Assembly: GCA_032821775.1 (NCBI GenBank)
Contig: JAVLRN010000011.1
Coordinates: 310,001-374,000, forward strand
DNA: 64,000 bases
Reading direction: 5' to 3'
From: Sanguinoderma infundibulare
Lineage: Eukaryota; Basidiomycota; Agaricomycetes; Polyporales; Polyporaceae
Position 1 is the stretch's first letter, and every line of letters begins with the position of its first letter. The notes under the pieces were generated by a model. That model was not told the DNA's origin. It searched no databases and was given only the letters and a program-made list of their open reading frames with translations. Shown one piece after another: positions 56,280-64,000 of the stretch. Position numbers and translations under genes: made by a program.

Positions 56280-57588
56280 ATGCCGCTCGTCAGCGCGTCG
56301 GTCGACGCCTTCCTCATTCTCGCCGCCTGCATCCTCGTCCCCACCGTCGTTCTCTTTCGCCGTCAACCCCAGTCTGATCGCTTCACGCTCGACAACGCCC
56401 TCTCCGCTGTCCTCATCCTCCACTCGCTGTGGATGCTGTATACAGTCCTCGTCAGATGGCCGCCAAACATCTTCCAGAGACTCAAAATCCCGCTAATCAC
56501 GCCCTCGGAGACCATCCGTGCAGTCCTCCTGCAGCGTGCCGGTCTCCCGCCAGACGCGCCCCTGCCCCGCCCGCTGGACTCGCTTCTCACGCGTTTGTCG
56601 TCGTTCGACATGCGCACGCTCTACGTTAGGTCGCCCTCTGCCCGTTCCCTCTCTGTGCGCATGCTAACCTCGTATTTCCTCGCAGGTTCGGCCAGACGGT
56701 CATCCAGGACTGCGAGCACTGCACCACGTTCGATGAGTACGCCATATTCGCTGCGCCACGCATGGCGCTCGGGTACATCAGGGAGTGCGCCGTGGCGGGG
56801 CTAATGACGATACGCGGGAGCGGCCACGAGCGATGGCGGACGTACGCCGTCGGCGTCATCGTCGGGGCGTTCATCCTGGAGGGCTACTGGCTCGCCACGA
56901 CGCCGGTGCGCATCCCGCGCGATGGCCTGAACGTGTTCATGGTGAGTCTCCTACTTTGCTTCCCACCTGCGCGTTGTATCGCCAGAACGTATGGATATTT
57001 CGACTTTATCGTCTTCTTGTCCACCTGAGCAGTGGGAACACTTCTCGTGGCCACAAGCATATGCAGACCACATCATGTTCCCCATGCACTGCACAACCCG
57101 AGTCCCCGAACCTCATATATGCTCCCCGCACCCTCCGCATCCGATGCTAACACACCTCCCCGCAGTGGCACGACAACCTCTGGCTCGCCCGCCACCTCTT
57201 CTTCCTCGCCCTCCCCATCCTCCTCCGCCTCCTCCCGCGCTCTCCCGCCCCGCCCAGCGCGATCCCCGCCCTCGCGAACGCGCACCTCTCCCTCACCCAG
57301 ACTCACCAACGCCTCTCCACCACGCGCTTCGTCCAAGCCGCCATGCACCGTCAGCCCGCGCTCCGCGACGCGGCGGCCGAGTGGTGGGAGCGCCAGCGCG
57401 CCGAGGGCGAGTTGGCGCGCGGGGACGAGGGTGTCCGGCGCGCAGCGGAGAAGCTGGGCAAGGGCATCGAGGAGGGCGCCGAGGGCCCGAGCGGGCGCGG
57501 GTGGGCGAAGATGCGCGCGGTCGTGCGGCAGATGATGGAGACGCTTGCGCTCGCCTCGCCCGCCGTTGTTGGGGAGGTGGGCAGATAG
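56280..57588 (+). CDS. conserved fungal multi-span membrane protein
   Basis: Exons 56280-56629, 56686-56941 and 57166-57588 give 342 aa. Hydrophobic segments: SVDAFLILAACILVPTVVLF, ALSAVLILHSLWMLYTVLV, a pair in the middle (MALGYIRECAVAGL, YAVGVIVGAFILEGYWL) and LWLARHLFFLALPILLRLLP. The loop FGQTVIQDCEHCTTFDEYAIF contains a CxxC, a feature I recall from an ascomycete membrane family often mislabelled chorismate synthase; it has no relation to that enzyme. The C-terminal third is a charged helix (AAAEWWERQRAEGELARGDEGVRRAAEKL). Function unknown. The second intron is long (224 nt) and could hide a small exon. Decayed partial copies are at 44.2 and 52.2 kb. Confidence 0.75.
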
Positions 57589-57910
57589 ATGTGGTGGTCA
57601 CGTCGTCGTGTATACCTTACTGTGTAGACTATGCCCTCGGTGTAATATCAGCGACGGCGACCCCGCTTAGACCCACCCATGTCCGGATCCTGATATGCAG
57701 GGCTCAGGTGCGCCTCACCGTCGTGATCGTTCTCGTGCGTCCAGCTAGTACGATCACATCGACTCCGGCCTACTTGAGTGCCCATGTCCGTCTCGCTCAA
57801 TGCGTCCTCCTTCCAAGACTCGCAATCAACGTTCACGGTCCCGTAAAACACGCTAGACGCCATCTAGACGGAGTTGAACAATGTCCTCAGCGAGGGAATA
57901 GGCAGGATGA
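57589..57910. other. intergenic, nothing recognised
   Basis: No gene recognised. Confidence 0.4.
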
Positions 57911-59197
57911 GACTTGAAATGGTCGCGGCAGCGGTGTTGTCGACGATCTGTATGGGTGAGTGAGCACCATGACACCGATGACATGACGCTCTGACTGACT
58001 AGTACTCGCATCTCCACGCAAAGCAATGCACACCGTTTGTGCCGCCTATTCTGCCCGAAAACTAATGTCAGTCGCCTAATCTAATACTTCTCTGTGGCTC
58101 ACAACGTGCTGCAGTGGCAGGGGGTTGAAGGGGAACCGTCAAACCCTTCTCTACGCTACTGCAACGTTAACTTGATGTACACGGCAGCGGTCGTGTGCTG
58201 GATCGCAGGACTAGCTGGACAGTTCAAAGTATTCCGCCAGATCGAAGCGCATTTGTCAACTGCATACTCGTTTGTACCTCCCCTGGATTCTTTCCACCTT
58301 CCAACAGCGGATGGGGTATCGGTACCGAATTCGTATTGCACGCTAATCCCTGCCTCACCTGAGCCCCGGACGCTCGCGGGCGCACAGTGGGATTCGACAC
58401 AAGACCGTGACTGCGTGGGCACGACAACCCTGACGTGTAACGTATGTCTCTCTCGACTCCTTCGGGGACGCATACTCAGCTTCAGGCAGGTTTTCATTGG
58501 CGACACCATCATTTGGTGGAGAGTGTGGAGAGTGTGGGACAACTTTAAACCGCCCGGTGCTCTTCTCATGTTGCCTCCTCTTGCTCGCCACTCTAGGTTC
58601 GTTCGTCCTTGCCGTTTATTATGCGCATTGTGCTCATCCTGGATCCTGCACATGGTGTTTGGTTTCCTGGAGATGTTAAATGCGTGTGTCAGAGCCCCGT
58701 CTCTAGCAGTCATTCATAGTTCCGAGTCCTCCCTGGTCTTCGGCCTATGCGTCATCGCCTCGTCGCTCCTCTCGAATACAGCAGCGATGTTGCTTGTTGG
58801 TTACAAAGCTTGGTGAGCGTTCGAGTTTCAATGACATAATAACCAACTCATCCGTGTCGGACTGCACAGGAAGCACTGGCAGATCATTAAAGGATCCGGA
58901 GCGTTCACCCAAATGACTCGAGTCCAACGTGCGCTGATGCTGTTGATCGAGTCTGGGATCGTGTACCGTCTCCTCTGGGTGATGTACCGTCCACACTGTA
59001 TTTCTAAAGCGGGGCTGAACTGCGAACATTTGCCAGGCAATAGTTCTTTCTGGACAAATAACATCGATCGTCTACCCTTCGTCGCTTACCGCAGACATGA
59101 AGATTTTGCCGTTGTCGAACGGCGTGCTATACTTCACGGTGGGGTGTCTCGTCACAGTCGTCGTAAGCCTCCGCCTCGGTTGCGAAGAGAACAATGA
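57911..59197 (+). CDS. multi-span membrane protein, different subfamily, possibly degraded
   Basis: Hydrophobic blocks typical of a basidiomycete 7-helix family occur in order: LEMVAAAVLSTICM, YTAAVVCWIAGLAGQF, VFIGDTIIWWRVWRVW, a Phe/Leu-rich pair near 58.6 kb, LVFGLCVIASSLLSNTAAMLLVGYKAW and, after an intron at 58813-58870, QRALMLLIESGIVYRLLW. The GDxIxWWRxW motif and LVGYKAW are diagnostic. Between the first two blocks the best frame changes by one base near 58170 (a TGA in one frame), so a small indel or an unrecognised intron is present. The C-terminus after 59.0 kb is uncertain. Probably a member of the local set of membrane receptor-like genes, perhaps decaying. Confidence 0.5.
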
Positions 59198-59807
59198 TAT
59201 ATGTCGTCTCATCACTACAACAGGCGCAGCCTGGCTCAACTGAAGAGTGAGCTGCGAATTCGAGGTTGGCTAGTGGCTAGTGGCTAGTAGGGTGAGAAGG
59301 AGATAGGATGAGGACAAGGGAGAGCTGTAGGTAGGCAGGCAGTAAGTCATCAATGGCAAAACGTCCGTAATGTATCGTGATAAGTCAGGAGTAACAACAG
59401 CAGGCAACGTGGGCTTTTGCGAGCAATACAAGACGCGTATATCCGAACCGTATGCAAGACGTGCAAGTGTAGATGGGGCAGCGGAAGCGAAGTGAAGTGC
59501 ATAAGTGAGAGATAGAAAACACACACCGAGCGACGAACGCGCGAAATCCAAGCAAACCTCGACCTCCTCTCCAAACCAACGACGGCGGCACCCGTCCCGG
59601 GGAACGACGGTGCGAAACAGCGAACGAACGACGAATGACGGAGTTGCGGCGACGAGCATGTGTAGGTGTACAGAACTGTCGGCGGCACACGGACGTCGCC
59701 GTCAGCATTCCTCCAGTCTCGCGCCAGACTCGCGGTCATCACTCACCGACAGAACCCTAATGGTACATTTTCTGCCCCTCACAACCAGACCAGGCCTAAC
59801 GCCTGGC
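59198..59807. other. intergenic, nothing recognised
   Basis: 3' flank of two convergent genes. A tandem ctagtggctagtggctagta occurs near 59270. No gene. Confidence 0.5.
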
Positions 59808-61755
59808 CTACCCGCGCTGCGGCGGCGGCAAGTCCGGGATGAGGTAGTGCACCGGCCGGTCCCCAAAGCTCGACTTGTGGTTCACGCGCGGGAGCTCCAA
59901 GCCCGCCGCCTCGAGGTCCTCGCGCGAGCGCGACCTCGTCGGCGCAGGCGGCACAGGGGCGCGCAGCATCGTGCTCGACTGCGAGTCGTTCCGGTACATC
60001 GGGTGCACGGTCGAGTAGGACGAGGGCACGACACTGGTCGCAGTGACAGTGCTCGCGAGGCTGGGGCCGCGTGACACGCTCGCGCCGCCCGTCGGCGTCA
60101 GCGTCATCGGGTTCAGGTTCAGGGGGCTGATAGGTGTGGGCGTCGGCGACGGTGAGGGCGAGAACTCGTCCGAGTCGAGGACGGGCACGGGCTTACGTGC
60201 CGCGCGGCGAGGGCCTGCGCCCCCGCCTGAGGAGGCGCGGTTAACCGGCGGGGCGACAAAGCCCACGTCGTACGACGCGGGGCCCCCCATAGCGCGCACG
60301 TCGACAGAGCGGCTCGGCGCGTGCGGCGGACGCGTGCTACGCGGAGAGTTGCCCCCATCGAGCTTCGCGAGCGCGAGTGCGCGGTGGGACTGGCTTGCGG
60401 ACTTGGAGCGGGCGCGGCCTAGGGAGCCCGCGGATGGTGGCGGCTCCGGAATGGACTCGATGGGGCTCAGCTGGACCGGTCCTCCATGCGTAGACGCGGA
60501 CGAGCGGGGGCGGGTATTGTGGCCGAGCGGGGGCACGGACTCGATGAACTCGTACCCCCTTCCCTTCTCCTCCTCGGCGTCGGCGAGGGTCGTGACGGAC
60601 GACTGGTAGCCATGGGTCACGCTCGAGACGGGGGACAGGAGCACGCCGGCGGAATCAGTCGTCCCTCGTTTATTGGGGATGGGAAGCGCGGTGAGGGGAG
60701 TCTTGCTGGCTGCTCCTCCTGAGATGTCCATACCGGATTCGCGTGATGAGAGGCCACCCCACTTGCCAAGGGGAGGCTCTGAGCCGTCCATTGCCCGACG
60801 GCGCGAGCGAGTGGGGCCGCGGCGACACAGGCCGAAGTAGACGTATGCCGCTATGACGGCTATGATGATAGCGAGGCCGCCGATAACGCCGCCTGCGATG
60901 GCGCCAGCCGTGGAGTGGGATGTGGACGCGGCAGAGACGGGGACGGGGACGACCGCAGCGGTGGTCGCTGACGCAGAGGACGTGGAAGCAGAACTCGTGG
61001 CCGACGTGCCGGACGAGGATGTGGGGGAAGCTCCAGTGAGGCAAGATGTGTCCGTACCGTTGGTGATCATGAACTTCGACGACAGTGCGTACACGTCGCT
61101 CCCATATGCGTAGAGCACGTATTGGCCCGCGGTGGCGTTGACTGTAGGCCAGGTCCATTGCTGCGCGGTGCAATCGACGTCATTTGCGATCACGGTGTAG
61201 ACGGTGGCTCGTTTCGAGCGGATCGCGACATCAGTCTGCGGGGAGACGTTGTGGACGAGGTAGAGCTGAACGGACTCCTGGGGACCCAAATATTGCCAGT
61301 TGACGGTTTGGTTCGTGCATGTCTGGACGGTTGAAGGGAAGTTCTCCCATGTGAAGGAAGGAGTCGCTGTCGCCGATGCCCCAGAGGATGTGGGAGTGCC
61401 GGTGGAGAGGATGGTGCCTGGGAGCGACATACCGCTTGTCCTCGAGGTCGTGCTTGAAGAAGTCGAGTCTGGAGGAGTCGAGCTGGATCCAGGAAGAGCG
61501 GTCCCTGTCGAGGTCTGCACAGAGATAGGAAGAATGCTCAGGGGAAGAGTGGGCGAAAGGAGAGATACTGAAATGGGCGGCGATGGTGTCAACACTTCAG
61601 GAGAGCGAGACCCCTCCACCTGCCTACACTGAACCGGCGATAACTCTACCATCGCGGACGGTCATCAACGCCAACGACAACGAGGGCGAGGGCGATGGCG
61701 AGAGCGAGAGCGAGAGCAAGGGGAGGTGAGAAGCCGCAACGCGCCAAGGAGCCAT
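59808..61755 (-). CDS. single-pass surface protein (receptor-like), long-tail paralogue
   Basis: Main exon 59808-61652 (up to 614 aa open). The outer four-Cys domain (FTWENFPSTVQTCTNQTVNW...DTSCLTG), Ser/Thr linker and membrane segment (IAGGVIGGLAIIIAVIAAYVYFG) are nearly identical to the 31-kb protein. After RRRAMDGSEPPL the tail is completely different: about 300 residues, Ser/Pro/Arg-rich, with an RSRSREDLEAAGLELPRVNHK stretch and a final LIPDLPPPQRG. A likely signal-peptide exon starts at ATG 61755 (MAPWRVAASHLPLLSLSLSP...) and joins in frame at GTG GAG GGG (VEGSRSP) if the weak donor gtccgc is used. The tail looks like a cytoplasmic docking region. Role unknown. Confidence 0.75.
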
Positions 61756-62568
61756 CTCGGAAAACTCACCAGGGCTTGGGAGTTACGTGCTGAGCATAGA
61801 GAGGCAGCCGTGCCCACGAGACAAGCACGTCGCAGGCGGAGACGGACGGACGAGGAGCAGCTGGCTCAGCTTCGGCCGCGAGCAGATGGAGGCCTCCGTC
61901 AACCCGCACTTCCTCCCAGGCGTCACGGCGACGGGGCTCAATTGTGGCCGTCTGCGCCAATCAGACGGTCACCTGGCGCCGTCTTCTTCCCCTGTTTCAG
62001 TCCGATGTTCTTCCACCGCCCTGATGTTGTGCGCTCTGTGTCCATCGAAAAATATAAAGCTACACTGTCAAGACAACAGCCAACGGAAGGAGAGTCGTAT
62101 AATACACAGTGCCCCGATGTGCTACGAATGGCAGGATAGGAGCTCAGAATGTCGTGCCACACTGGGTCTGGCAGTGCCACCAAGGCACGGCACTACTAGT
62201 CATGCATGGTGCGCGGTGCACATGGCATTTTCCTTCAAGCATCCTCCACAGAGTCTCGGAACACACTCGGGTGTTAATATGACGGCTCGAGAGCATCTAT
62301 GACATCTATGAATTGTGAGGTATACATTATACATGCTACTATCCTATACAGTAATGGCGTCCGTCAGTATCGTAATACGAAGGTACCTGCTGAGTGGGGG
62401 AGTGTGGTGGTGCCTGCGCATGCTTGGTGCGCGTGTGGCGGTTACATAAGGTTCCTTCCTGCAACAGATGGCGAAGATGGAGCAGTTGAGTCGGTGGCAC
62501 AGAAGAGTCGACAAGAAGCAAGCGCAATCATGCCGACCTGGCCGTCAGTGGTCACCGGTCAACGGCGC
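61756..62568. other. intergenic, nothing recognised
   Basis: Between the receptor 5' end and the MRS2 stop. No gene. Confidence 0.5.
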
Positions 62569-63951
62569 TCACCGCCAACCATCATGCCGCCGCGACCGGA
62601 GCGAGAGCAGGGAAAATCGGCGCTTCTCAGGCCGTTTGTGAGTCCCGGTCGACAAACCGACCTTGCGGATTTTTGACAGCCTGCAGAGCATCCAAGTCAG
62701 TCGAGCCACATCACCCCGCGATAAAATATCTAAGGGCGAACGAGGTCGCACCTGTGCACCCCAAGCCACGCCGTGCCGATGAACAGCGCAAACGAGCCGG
62801 CGCCCATCAGATAGAACGCGTACTCGTGCTCCTCAAAGTGGCTCTTCAGCTGTTGGACACGAAACGTCATTGTCAAATCGACGTGGGAGGCGAGGCGAAC
62901 AGCACCCGAATTTGATCCCTACTCACGTTCATACCGAATACGCCGACAACGAGCGTCCCTATGCCGATCCCCATTGTCAGGATGGAGATTTGCAGGTCAA
63001 GCGCCAGGAGCGCGTTCCGGTTCGAGTCCAGGATAAGCTCGACGATCTCTTGAGTGGATTGCACGTTCGACTGCGGAATGCGGCGTGATCAGCAAAGTCA
63101 ACGCAACCTCAACTTGGATAGCAAACAAAGTGTTGTCAATGGAGGACGATGGCCTCCGGTGTCAAATGCGGAAAGCGCGCCCTGGATGAGACAAGGATAC
63201 GGTCGCTACACATCGAGGGCAAGTTTCAACGATTCCTGCTGAATAAAGCGCGGAACGTGAAAACAAGATGCTGGAAATGGGATTCGGAGAAACGTGGTGA
63301 AATCGTTGTAATCTCCAGCTAGATTGGATGGTTCCTCGGGTTTAACAATGATTCCACCGTGCTTCCCGCAATCCCACCTTGGTACTCATATTCCATGCTC
63401 CACACATATTCCAGGGAATCATCGGAGCGCTGACAACTGAAGTACGCACTCACCTGGATGGTCTCGGCTTCGTTGACGATTTCCTCGACCTGCTTCGAGA
63501 ACGACTCCAGCAGCACCTCAAGCTCCTCATGATCGTGCGTTTTCCTCTGCACCTCGTTCTTCTTGTCCGTCAGGTACATCGCGTCCAAGTCCTCATCTAG
63601 CGTAAAATCGCGTCATCCATTGAGCCGAGTTGCATGGAAGCGGTGCGGGGCGTCCTTACCTTGTTCCAGAACCTCTTCGAGCGCCTCTTCCACCTGCAGG
63701 CACACAGATCAATGTGTCAATCACCCATTGGACACAACGATGACGCCAGACGGGTCAGATGCCAGACACGTACCAGCTTTGCGCGGTTCTGGAAGCTGGC
63801 TAACCGCCGCGAATAATGCAGTAAACGCTTGAACCGGTCGTGGTCGATGTCGTCCTCGAGTTCGGCCAAGAGGCCGCCGACAAGGTTGCGGATGAAGACC
63901 ATCTCCGCCTCGAGCGCGCTCAGGACTGACAGCAATATTGACTCCAGTGCC
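62569..63951 (-). CDS. MRS2: MRS2-type magnesium channel, C-terminal part (5' end outside window)
   Basis: Exons 63774-63951, 63660-63693, 63454-63596, 62927-63070, 62752-62849 and 62569-62680 join in frame; more exons lie beyond 64000. The helical stalk (LEAEMVFIRNLVGGLLAELEDDIDHDRF, EELEVLLESFSKQVEEIVNEAETIQ) leads to the first membrane helix SILTMGIGIGTLVVGVFGMN with the signature GMN, then YAFYLMGAGSFALFIGTAWLG as the second helix, then a basic C-terminus. This is the CorA/Mrs2 fold; GMN at the end of helix 1 forms the ion-selective mouth. Fungal MRS2 and LPE10 sit in the mitochondrial inner membrane and import magnesium. Which of the two paralogues it is cannot be told from this part. 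Confidence 0.9.
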
Positions 63952-64000
63952 CTGTGGATGAGGATTCAGGTTGATGGACCGAGGTACGAGGTTTGCGTGA

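Overview
The window is nuclear DNA of a filamentous basidiomycete, most likely an Agaricomycete. Genes are intron-dense (introns mostly 50-65 nt, GTRNGT donors, YAG acceptors). The gene families also fit: DUF6589 proteins, a DUF6533-type multi-span membrane family, fungal F-box/leucine-rich proteins, an mpaB-type (DUF2236) oxygenase and a HET-domain gene. Genus cannot be told from the sequence.

Layout. 1-21.2 kb is ordinary chromosome: the 3' end of a disordered Pro/Arg-rich protein, a small one-span membrane protein, an F-box protein, a 3.4-kb gene-poor gap, phosphoglucomutase, a cytochrome P450 with a double in-frame TAG, an mpaB-type oxygenase, tRNA-Val(UAC), a mitochondrial TPR protein, a one-span membrane protein with a long disordered tail, and a second F-box protein.

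21.88-30.80 kb is the most unusual part. It is an apparent 8.9-kb mobile element carrying two divergent genes, a DUF6589 protein and a RecQ-like helicase with a repetitive proline-rich tail. It is bounded by long composite inverted repeats, each of which contains a hairpin. The right repeat is split by an 885-bp segment that has its own perfect 37-bp inverted repeats and holds tRNA-like (pol III box) sequences. I know of no described transposon class with this pairing.

31-40 kb holds a one-span receptor-like protein plus a truncated copy of it, PCNA with a large acidic/basic insertion, a disordered protein, a glutathione S-transferase and the relic of an alpha/beta-hydrolase gene. 40.7-59.2 kb is an accessory-like stretch: three DUF6533-type membrane genes, a different multi-span membrane gene, a GH18 chitinase, a broken HET-domain gene divergent from a conserved membrane protein, and decayed duplicates of that divergent pair. 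59.8-64 kb holds the paralogue of the 31-kb receptor, sharing its outer and membrane module but with a different cytoplasmic tail, and the 3' part of an MRS2/CorA magnesium channel.

How they relate: the housekeeping genes (PGM, PCNA, MRS2, TPR) are interspersed with recently duplicated or decaying surface and self-recognition genes. Three loci (P450, DUF6589, HET) are interrupted in frame, and every interrupting stop is TAG. Exon boundaries were read by eye from splice consensus and reading-frame continuity.
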